Origin: Pseudomonas sp. Leaf58
Lineage (GTDB): Bacteria; Pseudomonadota; Gammaproteobacteria; Pseudomonadales; Pseudomonadaceae
Assembly (NCBI RefSeq): GCF_003627215.1
Contig: NZ_CP032677.1
Span: 3,663,501 to 3,727,500 of the forward strand
Reading direction: 5' to 3'
Length of the DNA: 64,000 nucleotides
Part shown: positions 46,559 to 55,363 of the stretch, one piece after another
Layout of the letters: the number at the start of each line of letters is the position of its first letter
Position numbering within the stretch: the first letter of the stretch is position 1
Notes under the pieces: model-generated
Told to the model about the DNA's origin: nothing
The model's database searches: none
What the model saw: only the letters and a program-made list of their open reading frames with translations
Program-made: the position numbers and the translations under genes

Positions 46559-48950
46559 CCATCACGTAGCCAAGAGCCAGGCCGAGATGGCCGAACTGTT
46601 CAGCCAGGACCTCACCAGCGGGGTCGGCCGCAGCGTCAAGCACGACAGCGCCGACAAGCATGTGACCGGCGAGGCGCTGTACATCGACGACCGCCTGGAG
46701 TTTCCCAACCAGCTGCACGTTTATGCGCGCACCGCCGACCGTGCCCATGCGCGCATCCTGCGCATCGATACCGCCCCGTGCTATGCCTTCGAAGGTGTGC
46801 GCATCGCCATCACCCACGAAGACATCCCCGGCCTGAAAGACATTGGCCCAGTGGTGGCCGGTGACCCCCTGCTGGCCATCGACAAGGTCGAGTTCTTCGG
46901 CCAGCCGGTGCTCGCCGTGGCCGCCCGCGACCTTGAAACTGCGCGCCGTGCAGCCATGGCCGCGATCGTCGAGTACGAAGACCTAGAGCCGGTCCTGGAC
47001 GTGGTCGAGGCACTGCGCAAGAAGCACTTCGTACTCGACAGCCACACCCACCAGCGCGGCGATTCCGCTGCCGCCCTGGCCGCTGCCCCCCACCGTATTC
47101 AAGGCACCCTGCACATCGGCGGCCAGGAGCATTTCTACCTGGAAACGCAGATTTCCTCGGTGATGCCCACCGAAGACGGCGGCATGATCGTCTACTGCTC
47201 CACGCAAAACCCCACCGAAGTGCAGAAGCTGGTCGCCGAAGTGCTCGATGTGCCGATGAACAAGGTGGTGCTGGACATGCGCCGCATGGGCGGTGGTTTT
47301 GGCGGCAAGGAAACCCAGGCCGCCAGCCCGGCGTGCCTGTGCGCAGTCATCGCGCGCCTGACCGGCCAGCCGACCAAGATGCGCCTGCCGCGGGTCGAAG
47401 ACATGACCATGACCGGCAAGCGCCACCCGTTCTACGTCGAGTACGACGTGGGCTTCGACGACGACGGCCGCCTGCACGGCATCAACCTCGACCTGGCTGG
47501 CAACTGTGGTTACTCGCCCGACCTGTCTGGCTCGATCGTCGACCGTGCCATGTTCCACTCCGACAACGCCTACTACCTGGGCGATGCCACCGTGCACGGC
47601 CACCGATGCAAGACCAACACCGCCTCCAACACCGCCTACCGCGGCTTTGGCGGCCCGCAGGGGATGGTCGCCATCGAGCAGGTGATGGACCACATCGCCC
47701 GCCACCTGGGCCGCGACCCGCTGGCGGTGCGCAAGGCCAACTACTACGGCAAGACCGAGCGTAACGTCACCCACTACTACCAAACCGTCGAGCACAACAT
47801 GCTCGAAGAGATGACCGCCGAGCTGGAGGCGAGCAGCGACTACGCCGAACGCCGCGAGTCGATCCGCCGCTTCAACGCCCACAGCCCGATATTGAAGAAG
47901 GGCCTGGCGCTGACCCCGGTCAAGTTCGGCATCTCGTTCACCGCCACCTTCCTCAACCAGGCGGGTGCGCTGATCCATATCTACACCGACGGCAGCATCC
48001 ACCTGAACCACGGCGGCACCGAAATGGGCCAGGGCCTGAACACCAAGGTGGCGCAGGTGGTAGCGCAGATCTTCCAGGTTGATTTCAGCCGCATCCAGAT
48101 CACCGCCACCAACACCGACAAGGTGCCCAACACCTCGCCCACCGCTGCGTCAAGCGGTGCCGACTTGAATGGCAAGGCGGCGCAGAACGCTGCCGAAATT
48201 CTCAAGCAGCGCCTGACCGAGTTTGCCGCGCGGCATTACCAGGTGACCGAGGAAGACGTCGAATTCCGCAATGGTCATGTGCGCGTGCGCGATCAGATCG
48301 TCAGCTTCGAGCAACTGGTGCAGCAGGCCTACTTCGCTCAGGTGTCACTGTCCAGTACCGGCTTCTACCGCACGCCGAAAATCTTCTACGACCGCAGCCA
48401 GGCGCGTGGTCGGCCGTTCTACTACTACGCCTTCGGCGCCGCTTGCGTAGAAGTGGTCGTCGACACCCTGACCGGCGAGTACAAGGTGCTGCGCGCCGAC
48501 ATCCTGCATGACGTGGGCGATTCGCTGAACCCGGCCATCGACATTGGCCAAGTGGAAGGCGGCTTCATCCAGGGCATGGGCTGGTTGACCACCGAAGAGC
48601 TGGTGTGGAACGCCAAGGGCAAGCTGATGACCAACGGCCCGGCCAGCTACAAGATCCCGGCAGTGGCCGACATGCCGCTGGATTTGCGCGTGAAGCTGGT
48701 GGAAAACCGCAAGAACCCGGAAGACACCGTGTTCCACTCCAAGGCCGTGGGCGAGCCGCCGTTCATGCTTGGCATTGCAGCCTGGTGTGCGATCAAGGAC
48801 GCCGTGGCCAGCATTGCCGATTACCGCGTGCAGCCACAGGTGGATGCACCGGCGACACCGGAGCGGGTGTTGTGGGGGTGTGAGCAGATGCGCAAAGCGC
48901 TGGCTGCCGCGCAGCCTGCCGAACAGGAACTGGAAACCGTGTCTCACTGA
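46551..48950 (+). CDS. xdhB: Xanthine dehydrogenase molybdopterin subunit
   Basis: A 799-residue catalytic subunit binding the molybdenum cofactor. The first domain begins GVGRSVKHDSADKHVTGEALYIDDR. Cofactor motifs are MGGGFGGKETQAA (about 243-255) and TAYRGFGGPQGM. The region TDKVPNTSPTAASSGADLNG is typical, and the C-terminal GEPPFML contains the catalytic Glu. It pairs with XdhA and depends on XdhC for insertion of sulfurated cofactor. A stem-loop follows the stop codon. Confidence 0.97.
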   Translation: MSNHHVAKSQAEMAELFSQDLTSGVGRSVKHDSADKHVTGEALYIDDRLEFPNQLHVYARTADRAHARILRIDTAPCYAFEGVRIAITHEDIPGLKDIGPVVAGDPLLAIDKVEFFGQPVLAVAARDLETARRAAMAAIVEYEDLEPVLDVVEALRKKHFVLDSHTHQRGDSAAALAAAPHRIQGTLHIGGQEHFYLETQISSVMPTEDGGMIVYCSTQNPTEVQKLVAEVLDVPMNKVVLDMRRMGGGFGGKETQAASPACLCAVIARLTGQPTKMRLPRVEDMTMTGKRHPFYVEYDVGFDDDGRLHGINLDLAGNCGYSPDLSGSIVDRAMFHSDNAYYLGDATVHGHRCKTNTASNTAYRGFGGPQGMVAIEQVMDHIARHLGRDPLAVRKANYYGKTERNVTHYYQTVEHNMLEEMTAELEASSDYAERRESIRRFNAHSPILKKGLALTPVKFGISFTATFLNQAGALIHIYTDGSIHLNHGGTEMGQGLNTKVAQVVAQIFQVDFSRIQITATNTDKVPNTSPTAASSGADLNGKAAQNAAEILKQRLTEFAARHYQVTEEDVEFRNGHVRVRDQIVSFEQLVQQAYFAQVSLSSTGFYRTPKIFYDRSQARGRPFYYYAFGAACVEVVVDTLTGEYKVLRADILHDVGDSLNPAIDIGQVEGGFIQGMGWLTTEELVWNAKGKLMTNGPASYKIPAVADMPLDLRVKLVENRKNPEDTVFHSKAVGEPPFMLGIAAWCAIKDAVASIADYRVQPQVDAPATPERVLWGCEQMRKALAAAQPAEQELETVSH

Positions 48951-48961
48951 CAATGCAGGGC

Positions 48962-48994
48962 CCTGTGGGGGGCGGGTTTACCCGCCTCCACAGG
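48962..48994. terminator. Long stem-loop between xdhB and xdhC
   Basis: CCTGTGG..GGCGGG, loop TTTA, CCCGCC.T.CCACAGG gives a stem of about 13 pairs with a small bulge. It looks like a degenerate REP. Because xdhC follows after 30 bp on the same strand, it more likely tunes relative expression than stops all transcription. Confidence 0.6.
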
Positions 48995-49024
48995 ATCTGC
49001 AGCATGGCTTAGAGAGGTTGCATC

Positions 49025-49870
49025 ATGCACCAATGGATCAACGCCCTCGCCGACCACCAGTCCCGTGGCGAAGCCTGCGTGCTGGTCACCATCATCGAGG
49101 AGCGCGGCTCGACCCCGCGCAACGCCGGCTCGAAAATGGTCGTCAGCGCCAGCGGCCTGTTCGACACCATCGGCGGTGGCCACCTGGAATACAAGGCCCT
49201 GCACATCGCCCGGCAAATGCTCGAAGAGCAGCGTACTACCCCGCACCTGGAGCGCTTCAGCCTAGGCGCCAGCCTGGGCCAGTGCTGCGGCGGCGTGACC
49301 GTGTTGCTGTTCGAACCCATGGCTGCCGTGCAGGCGCAGATCGCCGTGTTCGGCGCGGGCCATGTCGGCCGGGCTCTGGTACCCTTGCTCGCCGCGCTGC
49401 CCTGCCGGGTGCGCTGGATCGACTCGCGCGAGCAGGAGTTCCCTGCCTTGATCCCCGACGGGGTGACCAAGGTCATCAGTGAGGAACCGGTCGACGAAGT
49501 GGCAAGCCTGCCACCAGGCTGCTACTGCATCGTCATGACCCACAACCACCAGCTCGACCTGGAGCTGACCGCCGCCATCCTCAAACGCAACGATTTTACC
49601 TGGTTCGGCCTGATCGGCTCGAAAACCAAACGGGTCAAGTTCGAGCATCGCCTGCGCGAGCGCGGCTACGACGATGCGGTGCTGGCGCGCATGCGCTGCC
49701 CGATGGGCCTGGCCGAGGTCAAGGGCAAGCTGCCCATCGAGATCGCAGTGTCCATCGCCGGTGAAATCATCGCCACCTACAACGCCTGCTTCGGCCAGCA
49801 CGACGCTGCCGCCAATGCCGGCCCCATTGCCCAGTTGCTGCCGCCCTCCCGGCGCAGCCAAGCCAATTGA
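49025..49870 (+). CDS. xdhC: Xanthine dehydrogenase accessory protein XdhC
   Basis: A 281-residue chaperone that binds molybdenum cofactor and loads it into XdhB. The N-terminal part has ERGSTPRNAGSKMVVS and GGGHLEYKA. A CC pair sits in SLGQCCGGVTVLLFE. The C-terminal Rossmann domain starts VFGAGHVGRALVPLLAAL and ends with GLIGSKTKRVKFEHRL and CPMGLAEVKGKLPIEIAVSIAGEI. A GAGAGG site precedes the ATG. guaD follows after 10 bp. Confidence 0.95.
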   Translation: MHQWINALADHQSRGEACVLVTIIEERGSTPRNAGSKMVVSASGLFDTIGGGHLEYKALHIARQMLEEQRTTPHLERFSLGASLGQCCGGVTVLLFEPMAAVQAQIAVFGAGHVGRALVPLLAALPCRVRWIDSREQEFPALIPDGVTKVISEEPVDEVASLPPGCYCIVMTHNHQLDLELTAAILKRNDFTWFGLIGSKTKRVKFEHRLRERGYDDAVLARMRCPMGLAEVKGKLPIEIAVSIAGEIIATYNACFGQHDAAANAGPIAQLLPPSRRSQAN

Positions 49871-49880
49871 CGAGTGTGTT

Positions 49881-51185
49881 ATGACCGTTACCCGCAAAGC
49901 CTACCGTGCCGCCATTCTGCACAGCATCGCCGACCCGGCCGAGGTGGGCCTGGAGGCTTCCCATGAATACTTCGAGGACGGCCTGCTGGTGGTCGACGAT
50001 GGCCGCATCCGCGCCGTGGGCCACGCCAGCGAACTGCTGCCGACCCTGGACGCCGACATTCCGGTCGAGCACTACCAGGACGCGCTGATCACCCCGGGTT
50101 TCATCGACACCCACATCCATTTCCCACAAACCGGCATGGTCGGCTCCTACGGCGAACAGCTGCTGGACTGGCTGAACACCTATACCTTCCCCTGCGAAAA
50201 GCAGTTTGCCGATAAAGACCACGCTGACCAGGTGGCGAAGATTTTCCTCAAGGAACTGCTGCGCAACGGCACCACCACCGCGCTGGTGTTCGGCAGCGTG
50301 CACCCAGAATCGGTCAATGCCCTGTTTGAAGAAGCCGAGCGCCTGGACCTGCGCCTGATCGCCGGCAAGGTGATGATGGACCGCAACGCACCCGAATACC
50401 TGACCGATACCGCCGAGTCCGGTTATGCCGAAAGCAAGGCGCTGATCGAACGCTGGCACGGCAAGGGCCGCCTGCACTATGCCGTCACCCCACGTTTTGC
50501 CCCGACCAGCACCCCGCAACAACTAACCCTGGCGGGCCAATTGCTCAAGGAACACCCAGGCGTGTACATGCACACGCACCTGTCGGAAAACCTCAAGGAA
50601 ATCGATTGGGTCAAGTCGCTGTTCCCCGAGCAGAAGGGTTACCTCGACGTGTACGACCACTTCGAGCTGCTGGGCGAGCGCTCGGTGTTCGCCCATGGTG
50701 TGCACCTGTGTGACGAAGAATGCCAACGCCTAGCCGAAACCGGTTCGGCGGTAGCGTTCTGCCCTACCTCCAACCTGTTCCTCGGCAGCGGCCTGTTCAA
50801 CCTGCCGCAGGCCGAGCGCTTCAAGGTCAACGTGGGCCTGGGCACCGACGTTGGCGCCGGCACCAGTTTCTCGCTACTCCACACCTTGAACGAGGCGTAC
50901 AAGGTGATGCAGCTTCAAGGCGCGCGCCTGCACCCGTACAAGTCGCTGTACCTGGCCACCCTCGGCGGCGCCCGCGCGCTGCGCCTGGACGACCGCATCG
51001 GCAGCTTGCGCCCGGGCAACGATGCCGACTTCGTGGTGCTGGACTACAAGGCCACGCCACTGCTGGACTACCGCATCCAGCAATCCAACAGTATCGAGGA
51101 AACCCTGTTCGTGCTCACCACCCTGGGCGACGACCGCAGCGTACGCGAAACCTACGCTGCCGGGCGTTGCGTGCACCAGCGTTAA
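49881..51185 (+). CDS. guaD: Guanine deaminase
   Basis: A 434-residue amidohydrolase turning guanine into xanthine, the substrate of XdhAB. Metal ligands are in [12 protein letters not shown] (HxH near residues 77-79), [20 protein letters not shown] and [13 protein letters not shown] (Asp). Length is normal for bacterial GuaD. The ATG at 49881 is chosen; the frame upstream overlaps xdhC by chance. It ends the xdhABC-guaD group, and its stop codon overlaps that of the convergent aqpZ. Confidence 0.96.
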   Translation: MTVTRKAYRAAILHSIADPAEVGLEASHEYFEDGLLVVDDGRIRAVGHASELLPTLDADIPVEHYQDALITPGFIDTHIHFPQTGMVGSYGEQLLDWLNTYTFPCEKQFADKDHADQVAKIFLKELLRNGTTTALVFGSVHPESVNALFEEAERLDLRLIAGKVMMDRNAPEYLTDTAESGYAESKALIERWHGKGRLHYAVTPRFAPTSTPQQLTLAGQLLKEHPGVYMHTHLSENLKEIDWVKSLFPEQKGYLDVYDHFELLGERSVFAHGVHLCDEECQRLAETGSAVAFCPTSNLFLGSGLFNLPQAERFKVNVGLGTDVGAGTSFSLLHTLNEAYKVMQLQGARLHPYKSLYLATLGGARALRLDDRIGSLRPGNDADFVVLDYKATPLLDYRIQQSNSIEETLFVLTTLGDDRSVRETYAAGRCVHQR

Positions 51186-51880
51186 GGCTCTTTCGCCAGG
51201 CCCCGATACAGCGCGCCGCCGATTGCCGCACCGATCAGCGGCGCCACCCAGAACAGCCACAGCTGCTGCAGGGCCCAGCCGCCGACGAACAGTGCCGGCC
51301 CCGTGCTACGCGCGGGGTTGACCGAGGTATTGGTCACCGGGATCGAGATCAGGTGAATCAGGGTCAGGGCCAGGCCGATGGCAATCGGCGCAAAGCCCGC
51401 CGGCGCCCGGGCGTCAGTGGCCCCCATGATGACCACCAGGAACATGGCGGTCATCACCACTTCACTGACGAACCCAGCGCCCAGCGTGTAACCGCCAGGC
51501 GAGTGGTCGGCGTAACCGTTCGAAGCCAACCCTGAAGACAGCTCGAAGCCGGCCTTGCCGCTGGCGATGAGATAAATCACTCCGGCAGCGAGGATGGCGC
51601 CGATTACCTGGGCGATCACATAGGGCAGCAACTCTTTGGCCGGGAAGCGCCCTCCCACCACCAACCCGAACGACACGGCGGGGTTGAGATGGCAGCCGGA
51701 GATATGGCCAATGGCGAAGGCCATGGTCAGCACGGTGAGGCCGAAAGCGAAGGCGACACCCAGAACACCGATGCCGACGGGGGAACTGGCTGCAAGCACC
51801 GCACTGCCGCAGCCGCCAAGCACTAACCAGAAGGTACCGATCAGCTCGGCACCCATTCGTTTACCCAGAGACATGGTCAT
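51182..51880 (-). CDS. aqpZ: Aquaporin AqpZ
   Basis: A 232-residue six-helix channel of the inner membrane. The two half-helix motifs are [13 protein letters not shown] and [13 protein letters not shown]. The selectivity filter is as in E. coli AqpZ: Phe in helix 2, His in [11 protein letters not shown], Thr and the Arg of NPARS, which predicts a water channel rather than a glycerol facilitator. The ATG at 51880 has GAGGAA upstream; a second ATG two codons later is possible. It converges on guaD with overlapping stop codons. No direct role in purine use is apparent. Confidence 0.93.
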   Translation of the reverse strand: MTMSLGKRMGAELIGTFWLVLGGCGSAVLAASSPVGIGVLGVAFAFGLTVLTMAFAIGHISGCHLNPAVSFGLVVGGRFPAKELLPYVIAQVIGAILAAGVIYLIASGKAGFELSSGLASNGYADHSPGGYTLGAGFVSEVVMTAMFLVVIMGATDARAPAGFAPIAIGLALTLIHLISIPVTNTSVNPARSTGPALFVGGWALQQLWLFWVAPLIGAAIGGALYRGLAKEP

Positions 51881-52030
51881 TAACCGTTCCTCAGCAAGTC
51901 GTGGACGCAATGGATGCGCAAGCCCAACTGCTTGATGAAGGTTTGCTCACAAGAATTTAGCAGACGTTTGGTTAAAGGCCACACATGGCTGGGGGCGCGC
52001 AGCGGCCCCTTCATTCATCTAGGCAAGCGA

Positions 52031-52786
52031 TCAACCCTTGGCCGAAACCTTGGGTTTTTTCAGCAAATGCGAGAACACCGCATGCAGGTCGTCCGAGGCG
52101 CTCTCCTCGTCCAGGTTCAGCTTGCTGTCGATGTGGTCCATGTGGTGCATCATCAGGCTCACCGCCTGCTCGGCATCGCGTGCCTCGATGGCATCGATCA
52201 ACTGCATGTGCTCGTCATACGAGCAATGCGAGCGGTTGCCACTTTCGTACTGGGCGATGATCAGCGAGGTCTGCGATACCAGGCTGCGCTGGAAGCTCAC
52301 CAGCGGCGCATTGCCTGCGGCTTCAGCCAGCTTGAGGTGGAACTCGCCGGACAGGCGAATACCGGCGCCGCGGTCACCGCGCGAGAAGCTGTCGCGCTCA
52401 TCGCGCACCATCTGCCGCAGCTCGTTGAGCTGCTCGAGGGTGGCGTGCTGCACAGCCAGTTCGGTAATGGCCCGTTCGACCATGCGCCGCGAGAAAAATA
52501 CCTGGCGTGCTTCTTCCACGGTCGGGCTGGCTACCACCGCGCCGCGGTTCGGCCGCAGCAGCACCACGCTTTCGTGGGCAAGACGCGACAAGGCGCGGCG
52601 GATAATAGTGCGGCTGACGCCGAAGATTTCGCCCAGCGCTTCCTCGCTCAACTTGGTGCCCGGGGCCAGACGCTGCTCGAGGATCGCCTCGAAAATATGC
52701 GCGTAGACGATGTCGTCCTGGGTACCGCTGCGGCCGGCCTTGCCGACACGTGCAGGTTTTTTCAGAGGTTGCAGCTGTTCGTTCAT
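52031..52786 (-). CDS. GntR-family (FadR/FCD) regulator beside the purine permease
   Basis: A 251-residue transcription factor. An N-terminal extension (MNEQLQPLKKPARVG) precedes the winged helix IFEAILEQRLAPGTKLSEEALGEIFGVSRTIIRRALSRL. The FCD domain has FHLKLAEAAGN and a C-terminal His-rich part (MMHHMDHIDSKL) fitting a metal-assisted ligand site. It is divergent from the purine permease. Two TTGT-N2-ACAA-type sites lie in the shared gap (52822, 52922). By position it corresponds to PA1520 of P. aeruginosa, next to guaD and the permease. Ligand unknown. Confidence 0.88.
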   Translation of the reverse strand: MNEQLQPLKKPARVGKAGRSGTQDDIVYAHIFEAILEQRLAPGTKLSEEALGEIFGVSRTIIRRALSRLAHESVVLLRPNRGAVVASPTVEEARQVFFSRRMVERAITELAVQHATLEQLNELRQMVRDERDSFSRGDRGAGIRLSGEFHLKLAEAAGNAPLVSFQRSLVSQTSLIIAQYESGNRSHCSYDEHMQLIDAIEARDAEQAVSLMMHHMDHIDSKLNLDEESASDDLHAVFSHLLKKPKVSAKG

Positions 52787-52821
52787 GGGCTCTCGAGGCA
52801 CGAAGAGAAAGTATGGCGTCA

Positions 52822-52831
52822 TTGTACACAG
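52822..52831. promoter_or_regulatory. GntR/FadR-type operator (site 2)
   Basis: TTGTACACAG, 36 bp upstream of the second GntR gene, matches TNGTNNACNA except at the last base. It is probably an autoregulatory site. Confidence 0.5.
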
Positions 52832-52921
52832 GCTGAGGCGATTCCGCAGGGGGCGTTTTCACCTATATAGCCGTTGCACGACGCATTGCGCGCACAAAAG
52901 ATAAAACATTATTTGCATTCT

Positions 52922-52931
52922 TTGTACACAA
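52922..52931. promoter_or_regulatory. GntR/FadR-type operator (site 3)
   Basis: TTGTACACAA is a full match, extended by T and A on the two sides (TTTGT..ACAAA). It lies between the second GntR gene and the purine permease, 25 bp before the TTGAC-N6-GTCAA site. Confidence 0.65.
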
Positions 52932-52955
52932 AAGCATAATCCATCGAGCAACTTC

Positions 52956-52971
52956 TTGACCCTTGAGTCAA
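52956..52971. promoter_or_regulatory. TTGAC-N6-GTCAA palindrome upstream of the purine permease
   Basis: TTGACCCTTGAGTCAA has perfect 5-bp arms and differs from the xdhA site at only two bases. A GG-N10-GC pair (52978-52991) follows, with sigma-54-like spacing but poor flanking match. The permease start codon is 99 bp downstream. Confidence 0.55.
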
Positions 52972-53070
52972 TAAAACGGTCAGACGTCTGCCTTCCCTCG
53001 TAGGGCCGCCACGTGCATCGCTCAGGTTCCAGGCCCAACAACAACAAGAAAGACTTGAGGAGTACTCGCT

Positions 53071-54420
53071 GTGGAAAGCCGCAAATCCGAAGCCCCTACG
53101 CTGGATCTCGCCCCACCGCTCGAAACGAGTTGGCTGGAGCGGATTTTCAAACTCAAGCAACACGGCAGCACTGTCAAAACCGAAATGATCGCCGGGGTGA
53201 CCACCTTCATCACCATGGCCTACATCATCTTCGTCAACCCCAACATCATGGCCGACGCCGGCATCGACCATGGTGCCGCCTTCGTCGCCACCTGCATCGC
53301 CGCCGCACTGGGCTGCCTGCTGATGGGCCTGTACGCCAACTGGCCGGTGGGCCTGGCGCCGGGCATGGGGCTGAACGCCTTCTTTACCTACACCGTGGTT
53401 GGCACCATGGGCTACAACTGGGAAACGGCGCTGGGGGCGGTGTTCGTCTCGGGCGTGCTGTTCATGTTCCTGACCTTGTCGAAAGTGCGCGAATGGTTGC
53501 TTAACAGCATCCCGGTCAGCCTGCGCCATGCCATGGGGGCCGGCGTCGGCTTGTTCCTCGGGCTGATCGGCCTGAAGACGGCGGGCATCATCGTCGACAG
53601 CCCGGCCACCCTGATCAAGCTGGGCTCGCTGCATGAACCAGGGCCACTGCTGGCGGCCGTGTGCTTTTTGCTGATCGCCATCCTCAGCTACAAGCGGGTG
53701 TTCGGCGCCATCCTGATCAGCATCATCGGCGTCACCCTGGCCGGCTGGGGCCTGGGCCTGGTCAAGTTCGGCGGGGTGATGTCGATGCCGCCAAGCCTGG
53801 CACCGACCTGGATGGCGATGGATGTGGCGGGCGTATTCAACGTCAGCATGATCAGCGTAGTGCTGGCGTTTCTGTTCGTGCACATGTTCGACACCGCCGG
53901 CACCCTGATGGGCGTGGCGCAGCGGGCCAACCTGGTAGCACCGGATGGGCGTATCGAGAACCTGTCGCGGGCATTGAAGGCTGACAGCGCGTCGAGTGTA
54001 TTCGGTGCCGTGGTGGGTGTTCCGCCGGTAACCAGCTATGTAGAAAGCGCCGCGGGCGTTGCTGCGGGGGGGCGTACTGGCCTGACGGCGGTGGTGGTTG
54101 GCCTGTTGTTCGTCGCAGCGATGTTCTTCGCCCCACTGGCTGGGATGATTCCGGCTTACGCGACAGCGGGTGCGTTGATCTACGTAGCGATGCTGATGAT
54201 GGGCAGCATGGCGCACATCCACTGGGATGAAGCCACCGACAGCATTCCGGCAATCGTCACGGTGATCATGATGCCGCTGACCTTCTCGGTCGCCGATGGC
54301 ATTGCCCTGGGCTTCATCAGCTATGTGGCGTTGAAGGCAGGTACCGGCAAGTACAAGGAAATCTCCGCCAGCCTGTGGGTGCTGTGCGCGATCTTCATTG
54401 CCAAGTTCGTGTTCCTCTAA
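53071..54420 (+). CDS. NCS2/AzgA-type purine permease
   Basis: A 449-residue inner-membrane proton symporter of the AzgA-like branch of NCS2 (relatives of E. coli AdeP/AdeQ and GhxP/GhxQ), importing adenine, hypoxanthine or guanine. About 12-14 hydrophobic segments are present. Family motifs are GVTTFITMAYIIFVNPNIM, ANWPVGLAPGMGLNAFFTYTVV and MFDTAGTLMGVAQRA. The start is a GTG at 53071 with GAGGAG eight bases upstream. It corresponds in position to PA1519. The likely role is uptake of the bases consumed by GuaD and XdhAB; which base cannot be told from sequence. Confidence 0.92.
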   Translation: MESRKSEAPTLDLAPPLETSWLERIFKLKQHGSTVKTEMIAGVTTFITMAYIIFVNPNIMADAGIDHGAAFVATCIAAALGCLLMGLYANWPVGLAPGMGLNAFFTYTVVGTMGYNWETALGAVFVSGVLFMFLTLSKVREWLLNSIPVSLRHAMGAGVGLFLGLIGLKTAGIIVDSPATLIKLGSLHEPGPLLAAVCFLLIAILSYKRVFGAILISIIGVTLAGWGLGLVKFGGVMSMPPSLAPTWMAMDVAGVFNVSMISVVLAFLFVHMFDTAGTLMGVAQRANLVAPDGRIENLSRALKADSASSVFGAVVGVPPVTSYVESAAGVAAGGRTGLTAVVVGLLFVAAMFFAPLAGMIPAYATAGALIYVAMLMMGSMAHIHWDEATDSIPAIVTVIMMPLTFSVADGIALGFISYVALKAGTGKYKEISASLWVLCAIFIAKFVFL

Positions 54421-54436
54421 CCCTGCTGCACCCAGC

Positions 54437-54461
54437 AAGGGCGCCTCGGCGCCCTTTCTTT
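54437..54461 (+). terminator. Rho-independent terminator of the purine permease
   Basis: GGGCGCC, a two-base loop, GGCGCCC, then TTTCTTT, beginning 17 bp after the permease stop codon. This is a standard intrinsic terminator. Confidence 0.92.
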
Positions 54462-54490
54462 AGTGTGCGTCATGAAGGCCGTGACATCCC

Positions 54491-54525
54491 CGTAGGAGCG
54501 GGCTTGCCCGCGAAGAGGCCGGCAC
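54491..54525. repeat. Single P. putida-type REP
   Basis: One REP copy (core GGAGCGGGCTTGCCCGCGAA) between the permease terminator and the convergent uraH. Confidence 0.85.
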
Positions 54526-54610
54526 AGGCAATACAAAAACAGCAGACGAAAAAAAGCCCGCCAGTGTGAGAGCGGGCCAAAGGACCTACGAAGATTCTTC
54601 TAGCGACCAA

Positions 54611-54964
54611 CTAGCTTCCACGATAGGTCGAATAGCTGTACGGCGAGATCAACAGTGGCACGTGGTAGTGCTCCTGCTGCTCATCGATACCAAAGCGCAG
54701 CACAACAACATCCAGGAACGCTTGAGCCGGCAGCTGCACGCCGCGGGCGCGGTAATAGTCGCCGGCGCTGAACTGCAGCTGGTAAACGCCAGTGCGGTAG
54801 TCGTCGCCCTGCAGCAACGGCGCATCGACGCGGCCATCGCTGTTGGTCAGGGCAGTGTTCACCAGCTCCAGCTGCTGGCCTTCGACACGGTACAGCTCGA
54901 CTTTGATCGAGCTGCCCGGGCAGCCATGCGCGGCATCCAGTACGTGTGTGGTCAAACGTCCCAT
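54611..54964 (-). CDS. uraH: 5-hydroxyisourate hydrolase
   Basis: A 117-residue transthyretin-like enzyme hydrolysing 5-hydroxyisourate to OHCU, step 2 of urate degradation. Signature parts are MGRLTTHVLDAAHG at the start and HYHVPLLISPYSYSTYRGS at the C-terminus, including the final YRGS that separates the enzyme from transthyretin. No export signal is present, so it is cytoplasmic. The ATG at 54964 was chosen because it gives this start. It is divergent from puuE-uraD-allA-puuD. Confidence 0.96.
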   Translation of the reverse strand: MGRLTTHVLDAAHGCPGSSIKVELYRVEGQQLELVNTALTNSDGRVDAPLLQGDDYRTGVYQLQFSAGDYYRARGVQLPAQAFLDVVVLRFGIDEQQEHYHVPLLISPYSYSTYRGS

Positions 54965-55068
54965 TGCTTGTCGCCTCTTGTTCAATCTGTGGGCAAAAAA
55001 TACACGGCCATCAGCACGCCAGCAGGCCTGCGATGTGCGGGAATGACACCATTAAGACATTCCATCGC

Positions 55069-55086
55069 AAAATTGTACACAATTTT
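55069..55086. promoter_or_regulatory. GntR/FadR-type operator (site 4, long palindrome)
   Basis: AAAATTGT-AC-ACAATTTT has perfect 8-bp arms around a 2-bp centre and is the strongest member of the set. It lies 104 bp upstream of uraH. Confidence 0.7.
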
Positions 55087-55186
55087 TTGATCCCTTCCTC
55101 CGCGCACTCCTGTTCATGCTAAGAAACGCCCCATCGGTCGCGAATACAGACGCTGTGCCGACGACAACGTCATTAGCTGACCAGTC

Positions 55187-55202
55187 AGGCAGGTTTCTTG
55201 CA
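55187..55202 (+). promoter_or_regulatory. Possible sigma-54 promoter facing puuE
   Basis: AGGCAGGTTTCTTGCA matches TGGCAC-N5-TTGCA except for the first and sixth bases and has the exact GG-N10-GC spacing. The palindrome CTGACCAGTCAG overlaps its -24 side. The puuE GTG lies 161 bp downstream. Confidence 0.45.
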
Positions 55203-55277
55203 CTGTTTTCAGCGCGCGCTTCGAGGCGACAAAAGGGAAGAAATGCGGAAAAACAGGCTTACAAAAGATTTCAGAAG

Positions 55278-55287
55278 TTGTATACAA
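55278..55287. promoter_or_regulatory. GntR/FadR-type operator (site 5)
   Basis: TTGTATACAA is a perfect palindrome 76 bp before the puuE start, where a repressor would sit over or just after a promoter. Confidence 0.6.
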
Positions 55288-55363
55288 TCAGCCCATCCGG
55301 TGGTGCGACATACCGACGCGGCCCGCCCACCCCCCGCACTAACGCACAAGAAGGAAGACTGCA

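Larger units (their letters stand above)
54965..55363. other. Divergent uraH-puuE control region
   Basis: A 399-bp gap without a gene. It contains a long TTGT-N2-ACAA palindrome near uraH, a CTGAC-CA-GTCAG palindrome (55177-55188), a sigma-54-like element at 55187-55202, and a second TTGT-N2-ACAA site near puuE. Confidence 0.6.
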
